Counted from the stretch's first letter, positions 8,102-17,077 are shown. The stretch: DNA of 37,185 bases from Caldilineaceae bacterium (GCA_026645575.1 JAPKMW010000108.1:1-37185); one strand, 5' to 3'. Numbers and translations: made by a program. Notes: generated by a model not told the origin, from the sequence alone.

Positions 8102-8965
8102 ATGAATAGATGTGCTATGGTGAATGAGAGTTTGGTTACACAACTGAATCAACAGTCAGTGACCGTAGATGCGGAGCAGCTCGCCACAGGTTATGACGGC
8201 AGTCAGTTAGCAGTGGTTTGTCTGGCGGCTGACTTGTTCGTGGCGACCCGTTTACAGGCTGTGATTCATGCGCAAGGGGGGCGACCAGTGATCACAGAGA
8301 CGCCGGAAGCTTTGGTGGATGCCGTCGATCACCACTTTCCGGTATTGATCTTGGTCGATCTCCAGGCACCGGGGGATTGGCAACTGGCGATCACCCGGTG
8401 CAAGCGGCGCCCGCAGTCGCGCCAGATTCCGCTCTATGCCTTTGGCAGCCATGTCGATGTGGCGACTTTGCAAGCAGCGCGGCAAGCCGGCGCCGATCAT
8501 ACCTGGGCGCGCAGCAAAATGATGGAAATGCTCGGCGCCGTGGTCGATCAACATCTCCGTCCACCGGTTGAATACCCGGCAGGGTGGGATGACCAGTTGA
8601 GTGATCTGGCGCGTACTGGCTTGCTGGAGTTTAATCAGGGGGAATACTTTGAGCAACACGAACATCTGGAATTGGCTTGGCAAGCCGAAAAACGACCGAT
8701 TCGCGAAATGTATCAAGGAATCTTGCAAATAGGTGTGGCCTTCTTACAGATCGAACGGGGCAACTGGATCGGCGCGATCAAAATGTTCCGGCGGGGCTTG
8801 CCCCGCTTGCGCACCTTGCCACCCGTCTGCCAGGGGGTCAACATTGCCGCCCTGCGCAGCGCCGCTGCAGCCATCCACGCCGAAGTCACCGTGTTGGGGC
8901 CGGCGCGCCTGGCCGAGTTTGATCAGCGCCGCTTCCCGCAGATTGAGTTTGCGCGGGAGAACTAA
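8102..8965 (+). CDS. Receiver-like domain fused to DUF309
   Basis: A 287-residue protein of two parts. Residues about 35-150 look like a response-regulator receiver fold: an acidic residue after strand 1 (Asp44), VLILVDLQAP with Asp86 at the phospho-acceptor position, AFGS (Ser116), and a Lys at 139. Residues about 165-265 are a DUF309 domain, with the HxHxExxW-type motif at His186-Trp193 and the segment MYQGILQIGVAFLQIERGNWIGAIKMFRRGL. DUF309 has no established function. No output DNA-binding domain or partner kinase is visible. The start is uncertain: ATGs at 8102 and 8117 both lack a clear ribosome-binding site. A short 7-base-unit inverted array starts at the stop codon. Confidence 0.75.
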   Translation: MNRCAMVNESLVTQLNQQSVTVDAEQLATGYDGSQLAVVCLAADLFVATRLQAVIHAQGGRPVITETPEALVDAVDHHFPVLILVDLQAPGDWQLAITRCKRRPQSRQIPLYAFGSHVDVATLQAARQAGADHTWARSKMMEMLGAVVDQHLRPPVEYPAGWDDQLSDLARTGLLEFNQGEYFEQHEHLELAWQAEKRPIREMYQGILQIGVAFLQIERGNWIGAIKMFRRGLPRLRTLPPVCQGVNIAALRSAAAAIHAEVTVLGPARLAEFDQRRFPQIEFAREN

Positions 8966-8966
8966 A

Positions 8967-9023
8967 GACACGAGATACGAGAAATCGACGATCTCATGTC
9001 TCGTGTCTCGTATCTCATGTATC
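8967..9023. repeat. Inverted array of 7-base units between convergent genes
   Basis: Left units GACACGA and GATACGA (8967-8980). Right units TCTCATG, TCTCGTG, TCTCGTA, TCTCATG (8992-9019). The complementary words can fold into a hairpin. It fills the gap between two convergent genes, ending a few bases before the stop of the minus-strand gene, so it could terminate both. This is the only array with a period of 7. Confidence 0.82.
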
Positions 9024-9028
9024 CTTGC

Positions 9029-10228
9029 CTACCAGTCTAAGGACAGGAGACGCGCCAGTTCGTCCGCCGTGGTGGTGTTGCGGATGCGGACACGCCGTAG
9101 CTCAAAGAGTTGCTCGCTATGATGGGTGGCGCCCTGGACAGTGGTCACAGCGGCCCAGTAGCCGGCAGCTTGAAAGGCCGCAATGGTGTTGGCGTCATAT
9201 TCGCCGGCAGGATAGGATAGAAAGCGAGGGCGAACGCCCAGTAGGTTCTGGAGGGTCTCATAGGAGCGCAAGGCTTGGAATTCCAGATCCGCCCGACTGC
9301 GTTTGCGTAAGGTGGTGTGGTCAACACCGTGGACTTCAATCGACATACCGCCGGCATACATTTCACGCACCATCGCCCAAGTCAGATATTCGGGCCGCTC
9401 TTGGTTGATAAACTCCATCACCACAAAGAAGGTAGCAGTCATCTGGCGCGCACGCAACAAAGGGAAGGCATTCTCGTAGTTATCGCGGTAGCCGTCATCA
9501 AAAGTCAGGATCACCGGCTTTGGCGGCAAGGGCGTACCTTGTTGAAGGTAAGCGACCAGATCATAGAGGCGGATCGTTGTATAGCCTTCCGCTTGGAGCC
9601 GATCAAGATGGGCGCCAAAGAGTTCCGGGGGGACAGAGAGATCACGGCGGTAAATATCGGCATTGGCAGGTGGCGTACTCAGGTAATGGTACATTAAAAT
9701 CGGCACGTTACCAGTGCGCGCTACACCATCCGGTTGCAGAGCAGCGATGGGAGTGACCACTAGGGGTTCTGCGGCCACTGTGTCAGTCGGGTCCGGTCCC
9801 AAGGCGGGCGCCACGACAAGCGGTGGCGCCGGATGAGTGAAAAGGGCAGTCGTCGATAAGGGGCTGACCGCCGTCACAACAACGGTCTGGCTCAATACTT
9901 CAATCAGCGACAGGGTGGGCGTTACCGTTACACTTACTATTACGGTCGGCGCCGCTAGGGTGTTGGTCGGCACAAGGGAAAACGCTTGGCGGGTGGGTGT
10001 TGCCGGCGCCGCTGGAGCAGTCGCGGTCAACTGGCGTAGAGGAGCAGTTGGTGTCGTGATAACAGTTGTTGAGGCTGTCACCGGCAACAAGGGCGTTGAT
10101 GCCGAAGGTATAGTAAGGTTTGATGAGGGTTGGTCGGCGCGACAACTGACCAAGCCAAGCAGGACGAATAACATTAATGAACCGAAGAGTTGATAATGAA
10201 GGGTCAAACTTTTTAGGACTTTAAGCAT
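9029..10228 (-). CDS. Polysaccharide deacetylase family lipoprotein (NodB domain)
   Basis: A 399-residue exported enzyme of carbohydrate esterase family 4, expected to remove acetyl groups from cell-wall or capsule sugars. Seen: lipoprotein signal (hydrophobic residues 14-28, lipobox LVSC, Cys29), a Thr/Ala/Pro-rich linker to about residue 170, then the catalytic domain: PILMYHYLS, the metal/catalytic motif TFDDG at 242-246, His300 and His304 (HGVDH) as the probable metal-binding pair, and RPRFLSYPAGEYD later. The ATG at 10228 gives the signal peptide; the 43-codon extension upstream is AT-rich and unlikely. No strong ribosome-binding site is visible. The long linker suggests that the enzyme reaches out from the membrane (inference). 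Monocistronic; neighbours are convergent and divergent. Confidence 0.88.
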   Translation of the reverse strand: MLKVLKSLTLHYQLFGSLMLFVLLGLVSCRADQPSSNLTIPSASTPLLPVTASTTVITTPTAPLRQLTATAPAAPATPTRQAFSLVPTNTLAAPTVIVSVTVTPTLSLIEVLSQTVVVTAVSPLSTTALFTHPAPPLVVAPALGPDPTDTVAAEPLVVTPIAALQPDGVARTGNVPILMYHYLSTPPANADIYRRDLSVPPELFGAHLDRLQAEGYTTIRLYDLVAYLQQGTPLPPKPVILTFDDGYRDNYENAFPLLRARQMTATFFVVMEFINQERPEYLTWAMVREMYAGGMSIEVHGVDHTTLRKRSRADLEFQALRSYETLQNLLGVRPRFLSYPAGEYDANTIAAFQAAGYWAAVTTVQGATHHSEQLFELRRVRIRNTTTADELARLLSLDW

Positions 10229-10265
10229 TTTCTGTTTGCCAGTTGTAATTTCAATAAGCCTTGAA

Positions 10266-10306
10266 TATAACACCTCTGCTATACCTGTATTTATTTGGGT
10301 GTTATA
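10266..10306. promoter_or_regulatory. Possible operator: 9-bp inverted repeat
   Basis: TATAACACC at 10266-10274 is the exact reverse complement of GGTGTTATA at 10298-10306, 23 bases apart. It lies 38 bases upstream of the deacetylase start and 13 bases before the -35 of the plus-strand promoter, so a regulator could act on both. Role is inferred only. Confidence 0.4.
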
Positions 10307-10318
10307 ATGCTTAAGGGT

Positions 10319-10347
10319 TTGACAAATTTGATTGTGCAATCTATACT
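10319..10347 (+). promoter_or_regulatory. Sigma70-type promoter, TTGACA-17-TATACT
   Basis: TTGACA at 10319-10324, a 17-base spacer, TATACT at 10342-10347. Start of transcription near 10354. The first recognised gene downstream, the RpiR-type regulator, begins 375 bases later, which is a long leader. Confidence 0.65.
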
Positions 10348-10636
10348 TGAACAGCATATAATCTATATCTTATGGTAATTCAAACACTTTCAAACCACGC
10401 TCGCCTTACTGCGTTTACAGCGTTACTTTACTGGACGCTGAGCCTTTTCAGGCAGAATCTTCTCCCAATAAAGATTGTATTGCCCCTGGCGTCACAGTAC
10501 GGCGCCATTGGTTGGACGTACTCAGCAACGTGGATCAAGGTAGTGGGTAAAGTTGCCCTTGCTTTGTTAACCAAAGTCACGACTTACCAGGTTTTACATA
10601 GATAATACGAACTAGCCTCGCCGCTTTGTTTGTTGG

Positions 10637-10679
10637 GTAGAAAGCTGCCCGCCCGTGCGAAGCGGGCAGACCTTTCTAC
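10637..10679 (+). repeat. Bulged hairpin in the regulator's leader
   Basis: GTAGAAAG + CTGCCCGC (10637-10652) pairs with GCGGGCAG (10662-10669) and CTTTCTAC (10672-10679), with a two-base bulge: 16 bp in all. It ends 50 bases before the start codon of the regulator and could modulate its expression or stop upstream transcription. Confidence 0.7.
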
Positions 10680-10728
10680 TGCTAAACCCATCGGGCCGAG
10701 GCAACTTGCGATTGGAATCGGGGAAACC

Positions 10729-11598
10729 ATGTATCGAGAAAAGATTCGTGAATATTATGATCACCTCAGCCGCAGCTATCGCAAAGTGGCTGATTATATT
10801 ATGAGTAACTACTATGAAGTCTCCTTTATGACGGCGGCGCAACTAGCCTATGCCGTCGGGGTAGACACAACGACGGTTGTCCGCTTCTCCCAGCGGCTAG
10901 GCTATAACGGCTACCCCGAACTGCTAAACGATGTGCGCGATCAAGTCAAATCGGAAATTTACGCATCGTACACGCCCAAGGATCTCTCGCCAGATGATCC
11001 GGCGGGCATCTTTAAAGATCGCGCCGTCCATGAACAGCACAACCTGAAACAGATGCTGACCCAAACGCCGCCGGAACATATTGAAGAGATCGCCAAGATG
11101 CTACAAAAGGCCGGCCACATTATCCTCGTCGCCGAGGGCTACGCCGAAGCGGTGGCAGAAATGACTGCTCAACAGTTGCGCCATCGGGGCATTTCGGCGG
11201 AAGCAGTTTCGAACGATCCGAGCAAAAAAGCTGCCGCTTTAATGAATCTCAGCAGCAATACCCTGGTCATCGGTATTAGCGCGACTTCTTATGGTCTCAA
11301 TGTGGCGCGCTCCCTGGAATTGGCCCGGCTCAAAGGCTGCGCCACCTTGGGCATCATCGGTGCGTTGGGCAGCCCAGTCAACCGCGTCTCCGACCGTGTC
11401 ATCTTTGCACCGACAGATGTCGCCGGCCCCTTGCCTAGCATCGTCGCCCTGGTCGCCGCCTTGGCCGGTCTGGTGCAAATTGCCAGCAAAGACACCAAAG
11501 CTTCTGTTGATCACCATCTTACCGAATTTCAACAAGCTTATCAATTTCTTACACGCCCGGAATTGCGTGACCTAGACGAGAGCGAGGAAGAAGGGTAG
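10729..11598 (+). CDS. MurR/RpiR family transcriptional regulator
   Basis: A 289-residue DNA-binding regulator. Seen: an N-terminal RpiR-type helix-turn-helix at residues 1-77, with MTAAQLAYAVGVDTTTVVRFSQRLGYNGYPEL as its recognition part, and a SIS (sugar isomerase) domain at about 110-250 with ILVAEGYAEAVAEM and GISATSYGLNVARSLELARLKGCATLGIIG. SIS domains in this family bind phosphosugars, so it probably senses a sugar phosphate. The ATG at 10729 follows GGGGA and gives the normal N-terminus; a 33-codon extension runs through a hairpin and is rejected. No sugar operon adjoins, so the target is unknown; the promoters of nearby transporters are candidates (inference). Its TAG stop lies in the first unit of a repeat array. 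Confidence 0.88.
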   Translation: MYREKIREYYDHLSRSYRKVADYIMSNYYEVSFMTAAQLAYAVGVDTTTVVRFSQRLGYNGYPELLNDVRDQVKSEIYASYTPKDLSPDDPAGIFKDRAVHEQHNLKQMLTQTPPEHIEEIAKMLQKAGHIILVAEGYAEAVAEMTAQQLRHRGISAEAVSNDPSKKAAALMNLSSNTLVIGISATSYGLNVARSLELARLKGCATLGIIGALGSPVNRVSDRVIFAPTDVAGPLPSIVALVAALAGLVQIASKDTKASVDHHLTEFQQAYQFLTRPELRDLDESEEEG

Positions 11599-11725
11599 AC
11601 AGGGAGACAGGTACACAGGTACACAGGAGATAGGACGCCTATCCCTGTCTCCCTGTCTCCCTGTCTCCCTGTCTCCCTGTCTCCCTGTCTACTTGTCTAC
11701 TTGTCTACCTGTCTACCTGTCTCCC
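11595..11725. repeat. Inverted array of 8-base units between convergent genes
   Basis: Left arm from about 11595: GGTAGACA, GGGAGACA, GGTACACA, GGTACACA and a decayed unit. Right arm from 11642: six units TCCCTGTC, two TACTTGTC, two TACCTGTC, to 11721. The arms are complementary around a loop at about 11634-11641. The stop codons of both convergent genes (11596-11598 plus, 11705-11707 minus) fall inside the array, and the last codons of the minus-strand gene are made of it. The unit word is close to that of the array at 4531-4705. Confidence 0.92.
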
Positions 11726-13150
11726 CCCGCGCGTCAGCACCCCCAAGCAAAGAAACGCAAGAATGTAACTCAAGTAGTTCTCGTTGAGAAAACGGCTGCT
11801 ATAAAAGAAGACGAATAAAAAGACGCCATAGTGCCAGCATGCAGTACAGAGGGCATTGTGGCGTCTTTGTCTGTGTAGAAACCAGAGCAGCACCGGCAGG
11901 GCGCAAATCAGTTCCAGTTGCCAGAAGGGCCACTGCGCAAAGCGACTGTTGACCCAACCCCACGCCAACACAAAGTTGCTGGCGCCCCACCCCCAGATCT
12001 GATAGCCCGTCTCCCCCTGCCCATTACTCCAGCGCCAGACATCGTCGTAGAAAGCAAAAGGATCCCAAAAAACATAAGGCAGCACCAGCACCCCAAAGAC
12101 GAGCAGCGCCCACCGGCTACGCCAGAGGATCAGACGTACAATGGTGAACCCGTTTGTCCAGCCCCCGGTCAGTAACGCTGGTTGATCAGCGATGAGTAAC
12201 AAGCCGTAGAAGGGCGCAAAAAACCAGGCAGTCGGTTTGCTGGCGCAGGCCAGACCAAAACAGACGACGGAAAGAACAAACGCGCCTGGCGTTTTGTACT
12301 CCCGCTGCGTCCACTGTTGCCAGGCTACCAGGCTAAAGAGAAGCCAACAGAGAACAAAGACATCATTCTGCCCAAAGATCAGATCGAGCGCCAGCAGCGG
12401 GTTCAAGCCAATGGCCGCGGTCAATGCCAGTTTGGCTCGTGGCGAATGGGCCAGACGATGGGTCAAGGCCAGCGCAACCGTCATCAACAGCAAGTAGACC
12501 AACCGCTGATCATAGAAGCCCAACGCTTTACCTACCACGTAGAAGGGGGCGCTAAAGACAAAGGTCCAGGGCAGATAGGGGTAGTGGTAGAGCGCCGTGC
12601 GAAAGTCGGGGTGCCCCCAAGTTGCCATCGGTGTTTGGGTATAGTCCTCCACATAGGGATTCTTGCCCTGCAAGAGAAAGTCAATGGTCGCCTCAGTCTG
12701 TAAGACGCCGCCGTCGTGCGAATAGCTGCCGCGTGGGCCTTGGGCATCCAATAACATCAACTTGACCGCCGGCAAATAGACAGCGGTGAGGATCATGGCG
12801 ATCAACAAAAGCGCCTTAATGGCAATTTGCCCGCGTCCTTCCTTGCACAGATCCACAAGAAAATAGAGGCCCAACAGCCCTAACGTTATGGCAAAAAGCA
12901 CCAAGCCCAACGGTTCCGCCGGACGGGGGCCAATCTGTCCCATAGCCGCCACCCCCTCTGCCGGCAGCAATTGGCCGAGGAAGGGATGGCGCGTCACATC
13001 TTGAAAACGGTTGCCTAACCCCGATTCAGCAAAACCGGTGATCATCAACAAGGTAAAAACGAGTAACGCCAGCCATAAGGCGTCCCAGCCCGGCAGCGTG
13101 ACAGCCGTCTTGGCCGGTACATCGGTTATATCGGTTGTCGTATCATGCAT
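11705..13150 (-). CDS. Polytopic membrane protein, GT87/DUF2029-like glycosyltransferase
   Basis: A 481-residue integral membrane protein with about ten or more hydrophobic helices. Seen: [18 protein letters not shown] after the first helices and [27 protein letters not shown] further on. The pattern GKNPY plus GQND fits polyprenol-phosphate-mannose-dependent glycosyltransferases of the DUF2029/GT87 type; the assignment is by pattern only. Start ATG at 13150, one base after the stop of the upstream gene, with GAGGTC as ribosome-binding site inside that gene: translationally coupled. The C-terminus GGRQVDR is encoded by the repeat array. With its partner it may act on an envelope polymer (inference). 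The enzyme class is likely; the donor and acceptor are unknown. Confidence 0.7.
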   Translation of the reverse strand: MHDTTTDITDVPAKTAVTLPGWDALWLALLVFTLLMITGFAESGLGNRFQDVTRHPFLGQLLPAEGVAAMGQIGPRPAEPLGLVLFAITLGLLGLYFLVDLCKEGRGQIAIKALLLIAMILTAVYLPAVKLMLLDAQGPRGSYSHDGGVLQTEATIDFLLQGKNPYVEDYTQTPMATWGHPDFRTALYHYPYLPWTFVFSAPFYVVGKALGFYDQRLVYLLLMTVALALTHRLAHSPRAKLALTAAIGLNPLLALDLIFGQNDVFVLCWLLFSLVAWQQWTQREYKTPGAFVLSVVCFGLACASKPTAWFFAPFYGLLLIADQPALLTGGWTNGFTIVRLILWRSRWALLVFGVLVLPYVFWDPFAFYDDVWRWSNGQGETGYQIWGWGASNFVLAWGWVNSRFAQWPFWQLELICALPVLLWFLHRQRRHNALCTACWHYGVFLFVFFYSSRFLNENYLSYILAFLCLGVLTRGGRQVDR

Positions 13151-13151
13151 A

Positions 13152-15152
13152 TTATTGTTGACCTCGGAAGGCCTGGACAAGCGGGCCATTGACAGGGATA
13201 AAGAGATAGGGGCCGGCCACCGCTGGTGCGCCGATGACCTGCAACCCATTCGGAATCGGTTGACTGAGACTTTGCCCATTCGCAGTCATAAAGCTTTGAA
13301 GCGATCCCCCGGCAGTGACGATCAAGATTTGGTCGTTATCGATCAGTGGCCCCCCGATGGCGCGACCGGCGGTTGTCACATCACCCCAGAGGGTGGCATT
13401 GCCCCCTTGCCGCGCAATAGCGCGTAGGTAAGCATCTCCTGTCACATAGACCGCCGTGTCCCCAACGGCCAACCCTCTCACTTCGCGTCCGATCACCGTG
13501 GTCCAAATCGATTGACCAGTGTTGGCATTGAGCGCATGAAGGCGGATGCCGGCATTGGTGTTATCGACCACGTAAAGTTCAGCCAAGGCATTAGGGCCAT
13601 TGACCAGATAGACTGGCGGCGCCATTAAATTTTGAATATCATCGCGTGTCCAGACGCGTGAAAAATCGTTTACATCGAGCGCCTTTAGCGCAGGATCGCC
13701 AATATAGAGCAGTTGATTGCCAATGGCCATATAGGACGACATCTCGCCAAGGCCCTGATAGGTGCTATTGGCATTAATATCCCCTGTGCTGCGATCAATG
13801 CCATAGATAAATTCAGTGCCGGCGCCATCGCGGCCCATCACAAAAAGTCGATTGTTATTGAGATAAAAGGTCGTAAGCGGAGTCGTCGGTATCGCCTTCT
13901 GCCAAACAAAGCCCGCCTGGTTCCCCAAATCTTGCAGCGCCCAGGTGCGTTGTTGTTTATCAATAAAGTAAATGTAGTTATCCTGCACCACGGGACCAAA
14001 GGCCAAAGGCGCCCCCACATTGTAGCGCCACTGTTGGTTGCCTTCCGCCACGCCCAAGGCATAGAGGTGGTTGTCGGCATTGCCCACCAGCACCTTATCG
14101 TTCATCACGACAATATCGGAAACCATGGGTTGATCGGGACGATTGGGGTTGGGCCAGATCTGGGTCAGCGGCCAGGTGGGCAATTTGGGGGTGCGGCCAC
14201 TGTTGGCGCGGTCGCGGCGGAAGCGCGGAAAACTATTGTCCGGGATCGCGGTGGGGGTCATAATGGGGGTTGTAGTCGCCGGCGCCGGCTCCACCCGAAG
14301 CCAACGAATATCATTCGGCGTTGCATTCGGGGGCGCGTCAGGGGGCAACACATTATCCCTGGCCTGCACATAGAGCTGACGCACCCAACGGAAGGTGTTG
14401 TTCGCCACACAACAAATATAGATCCACTCGCCCGTTTCATCCCGTCCGGTCAATGTAACCGCATAGTTGGGGGGCAAAGTCTCCGTCGCGCCATAGAGCG
14501 TACTTGGCCCGGCGCGCAAGGTTGCCACCGGCGTCATCACAATGACAGCGCGCAGGCTGGAGACAAAGAAGGTCGGCGTTGGCGTAAAGGTTGGCGTTGG
14601 CGGCAGCAGGGTTGGCGTTTCGCTGGGCAAAGGCTCTGGTGTATTGGTTGGCGTTTCGCTGGGCAGCGGCGTCGGCACTTCTGAAAAGACAACGGGCGTC
14701 GGCGTGGGCAGAAAGGAGCCATTGGCGGCAACTGGGATCGAAACGACATTGACGTTGCCGCCACTGTCGGCGCCCGTTGCCGGAGTGACAACCATGATGG
14801 GGGTTGCCTCGCCTTCGCTAATCACGCCTGGCACCAGCACCTGAACGGTTGCCGGCGGCTTTGTGGGTGTGGCCAGGGGTGACAAGCCCAGTTCCGCCGC
14901 CAGGGTGCTATAGGCGACTTGGGTTGCCACATTTTCCGCAATCAAGGTGGCGCGGAAGTCGGCGGTGGGTGCAAGACCGAGGCTTGCCGTGGCGGTGGGG
15001 GTCGGTGTCGGTGGAAAAAGCAGCCGCTCACCGCCAAACCAGATAACGCCAATTAGCCCCGACAGCGCCATCATAAGAAAGAGCAGCACAAATTGTAAGA
15101 TCACCGCAGCGCGCTTCTCGCTTCGCCGCCCATAGGGTTGACGCGTATCCAT
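13152..15152 (-). CDS. Membrane-anchored protein with SH3b domain and PQQ-like beta-propeller
   Basis: A 666-residue envelope protein. Seen: short Arg/Lys-rich cytoplasmic N-terminus, one membrane helix at residues 16-39, then Pro/Thr-rich linkers (48-58 and 150-195), an SH3b domain at about 202-263 ([27 protein letters not shown]), and from about 315 a PQQ-type beta-propeller with blades such as [21 protein letters not shown] segments, [24 protein letters not shown] and [18 protein letters not shown]. The SH3b domain suggests cell-wall binding; the propeller probably serves protein contacts, as no catalytic residues are apparent. ATG at 15152 with GGAG upstream. It is coupled to the glycosyltransferase-like gene, so the two may work together in envelope assembly (inference). 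Confidence 0.82.
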   Translation of the reverse strand: MDTRQPYGRRSEKRAAVILQFVLLFLMMALSGLIGVIWFGGERLLFPPTPTPTATASLGLAPTADFRATLIAENVATQVAYSTLAAELGLSPLATPTKPPATVQVLVPGVISEGEATPIMVVTPATGADSGGNVNVVSIPVAANGSFLPTPTPVVFSEVPTPLPSETPTNTPEPLPSETPTLLPPTPTFTPTPTFFVSSLRAVIVMTPVATLRAGPSTLYGATETLPPNYAVTLTGRDETGEWIYICCVANNTFRWVRQLYVQARDNVLPPDAPPNATPNDIRWLRVEPAPATTTPIMTPTAIPDNSFPRFRRDRANSGRTPKLPTWPLTQIWPNPNRPDQPMVSDIVVMNDKVLVGNADNHLYALGVAEGNQQWRYNVGAPLAFGPVVQDNYIYFIDKQQRTWALQDLGNQAGFVWQKAIPTTPLTTFYLNNNRLFVMGRDGAGTEFIYGIDRSTGDINANSTYQGLGEMSSYMAIGNQLLYIGDPALKALDVNDFSRVWTRDDIQNLMAPPVYLVNGPNALAELYVVDNTNAGIRLHALNANTGQSIWTTVIGREVRGLAVGDTAVYVTGDAYLRAIARQGGNATLWGDVTTAGRAIGGPLIDNDQILIVTAGGSLQSFMTANGQSLSQPIPNGLQVIGAPAVAGPYLFIPVNGPLVQAFRGQQ

Positions 15153-15476
15153 TGGCTCCAGCCGACTGTATGAAATAGGACTTACGCAGGACGGGTTCAC
15201 CGCCAGAGACCTTTGGGGTCTACAAGATCCTCAAGGTCTGGGCTTGTGCGTATGTTCTATGAAAGAAACAGACTAACCGATTCTTCCATTATAACCAACC
15301 TTGCCCTAAACGAACACTTTTGATGCAGCAAAAGTACTTTGTAGATCGCCAAGCAAATGTTATACTAGCGGTACGGCTGGCATAAAGCGTTATTCATGCT
15401 ACGTGATTCGTAAGAACAACAGTCACGCAGCACGAATCAGGTATCACGAATCATCTATAACCACCAAGGAGCGACT
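15153..15476. other. Divergent intergenic region with nested inverted repeats
   Basis: No gene. Nested inverted repeats at 15180-15255: outer ACTTACGCA (15180-15188) with TGCGTATGT (15247-15255), one mismatch, and inner AGACCTT (15207-15213) with AAGGTCT (15233-15239). A promoter for the aminotransferase lies at 15339-15366, and an inverted GTGATTCGT/ACGAATCA set lies in its leader at about 15401-15452. Confidence 0.6.
15339..15366 (+). promoter_or_regulatory. Promoter of the aminotransferase gene
   Basis: TATACT at 15361-15366 is preceded by TGT, an extended -10 form. TTGTAG at 15339-15344 stands 16 bases upstream. Start near 15373, leader of about 100 bases with an inverted repeat. Confidence 0.55.
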
Positions 15477-16820
15477 ATGAAGCTTGATGCGCGTCAGGAA
15501 AAACTGCTACGGCGCACCTTTATCGATTATCAACAGACCTCGGCCTTTCTAGAAAACCCACTGATTGTTGACCGGGCCGAGGGGTTGTATTATTGGGATA
15601 CCGAAGGGAAACGCTACTTTGACGGGATTGGCGGCATCTTTGTCGCTTCGCTGGGCCACGGTCATCCACGGCTGATGGCGGCCATGCAAGAGCAGATGGC
15701 ACGCTTGAGCTTTGCACCGCCGTTGCATGGCATCTCTGATGTAGCGCTCAACTTTATTGAGAAGTTGGGCAATGTAACCCCCGGCACCCTGAATTTTATT
15801 AAAGCCTACAGCGGCGGCTCGGAAGCGGTCGAGTCGGCCTTAAAGTTTGTGCGCCAATACTGGAAACAGGCCGGCCATCCCAACAAATACAAATTTGTCA
15901 GCCGCTACCTGGGCTATCATGGCGGCACCTTTGGTGCGATGGCAGCCAGTGGCACCGGCAAGCGTAAGACCCCCTTTGAACCACAGATGGCCGGCTTTGT
16001 CAAGGTCTTCCCACCCATCTACTATCGTGACCGCTTTGCGACTTGGGAGGAGTGCAACCGCTTCTGCGCCCGCATGTTTGAGGATGTGATCATCAACGAA
16101 GATCCGGAGACGGTAGCCGGCGTCATCCTCGAACCGATTGGCAACACCGGCGGCATTATCACCCCCACCGCCGAATATTTCCAGATTATTCGCGAAATCT
16201 GCGACCGCCACAATGTCATCCTGATCTTTGATGAGATCATCACCGGCTTTGGCCGCACCGGCAATATGTTTGCGGCGCAGACCTTTGGCGTCACGCCCGA
16301 TATTCTCTGTGGCGGCAAAGGCATCTCCAGCGGCGCCTTGCCCATGGGCGTGATGGCGGCGCGCGAGGATATGGGTGATGTCTTCTTTGGCCCCGTCAGC
16401 GCCGATGTGAACTTTGCTCACGGTCACACCTTTGCCACCAATCCGCTGGCCTGCGCCGTCGGTATTGCGGTATTGGATGAAATTGCCGAAAAGCAACTGG
16501 ACAAACGGGCGCACGTTCTAGGCGAATACCTGGTCGGTAAACTGGAAAAGCTCAAACAATATGGCGTCATCCGCGAAATCCGCGGCAAAGGCTTACTGCG
16601 CGGCGTCGAGTTGGTGAAGGACACCCAGAGCCTGGCTCCCTTCCCCGATCTCGGCCACGCGCTTAAGAAGACGGCGCTGAAGAATGGCTTAATCATGCGC
16701 ATCGATCCCTCATGGTTTGCCGTCGCCCCGGCGTTGATTGCCACAGAAGCGCAGATCGATGAACTATGTGACTTGATTGAACGCAGCCTACTCGACGCCC
16801 TGGAAATGGTCGGCGCCTAA
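15477..16820 (+). CDS. Class III aminotransferase (PLP-dependent)
   Basis: A 447-residue fold-type I aminotransferase of the omega-amino acid/diamine/taurine group. Seen: N-terminal substrate region, DTEGKRYFDGIGGIF near residue 41, the phosphate-binding GGSEA at 113-117, FDEIITGFGRTG with Asp252 that contacts the PLP ring nitrogen, and Lys281 in GGKGISSG as the Schiff-base lysine. HGHTFATNPLACAVG follows, as usual. Length is normal and no key residue is missing. AAGGAG precedes the ATG. Substrates in this class include beta-alanine, taurine, putrescine and 4-aminobutyrate; sequence reading alone cannot choose. Neighbours give no pathway clue. Confidence 0.9.
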   Translation: MKLDARQEKLLRRTFIDYQQTSAFLENPLIVDRAEGLYYWDTEGKRYFDGIGGIFVASLGHGHPRLMAAMQEQMARLSFAPPLHGISDVALNFIEKLGNVTPGTLNFIKAYSGGSEAVESALKFVRQYWKQAGHPNKYKFVSRYLGYHGGTFGAMAASGTGKRKTPFEPQMAGFVKVFPPIYYRDRFATWEECNRFCARMFEDVIINEDPETVAGVILEPIGNTGGIITPTAEYFQIIREICDRHNVILIFDEIITGFGRTGNMFAAQTFGVTPDILCGGKGISSGALPMGVMAAREDMGDVFFGPVSADVNFAHGHTFATNPLACAVGIAVLDEIAEKQLDKRAHVLGEYLVGKLEKLKQYGVIREIRGKGLLRGVELVKDTQSLAPFPDLGHALKKTALKNGLIMRIDPSWFAVAPALIATEAQIDELCDLIERSLLDALEMVGA

Positions 16821-16840
16821 GCGTTCAACCCAATCACGGA

Positions 16841-17077
16841 GTGACGGCTGCGGATAGCCACGGGTTGATGAACAGCCCATGAATGTTTCGGTAATCGTAG
16901 GTGCGGTTTCTGTACCCATTGGCATGGCGTTAAGAGAAAGACACTGGAAAACTCAGAAAAACTCGCCGCTAGGGTTCCTCAAAATCTTTAGCTCTATGCC
17001 GATGGGTTTCCATACCACACGACGCTTTTACCGTCGATTTTCATAACGTTCGTCAACCGTCACGCCAACCGCAGCCG
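16841..17077. repeat. Long imperfect palindrome filling an intergenic region
   Basis: About 95 bases from 16845 align with the reverse complement of the bases ending at 17077: GGCTGCGG, TTGATGAAC/TTGACGAAC, GGTAA, ACCCATTGGCAT/ACCCATCGGCAT and GTTAAG/GCTAAAG match in order, with mismatches between. The loop is about 50 bases. It lies between the aminotransferase and the beta-helix gene and ends 17 bases before the latter's ATG. It could be a decayed foldback element or a structured leader RNA. Confidence 0.65.

Larger units (their letters stand above)
10229..10728. other. Divergent intergenic region with a lone plus-strand promoter
   Basis: 500 bases between the deacetylase (minus) and the RpiR-type regulator (plus). 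It contains a 9-bp inverted repeat at 10266-10306, a good plus-strand promoter at 10319-10347 and a bulged hairpin at 10637-10679. An open frame of 77 codons at 10372-10605 has no recognisable product and no ribosome-binding site; it may be chance. The stretch from about 10355 to 10728 could be a long leader or a small RNA. Confidence 0.5.

Noticed and set aside
10372..10605. 77-codon open frame behind a good promoter
   Set aside because: No ribosome-binding site, no recognisable motif; kept only as a possibility in the finding on that promoter.
13713..14684. 323-codon open frame on the plus strand opposite the SH3b/propeller gene
   Set aside because: Arg/Gly/His-rich low-complexity translation, antisense to a protein with clear domains.
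15180..15255. Insertion-sequence end suggested by ACTTACGCA/TGCGTATGT
   Set aside because: No transposase frame, no flanking duplication; only 76 bases long.
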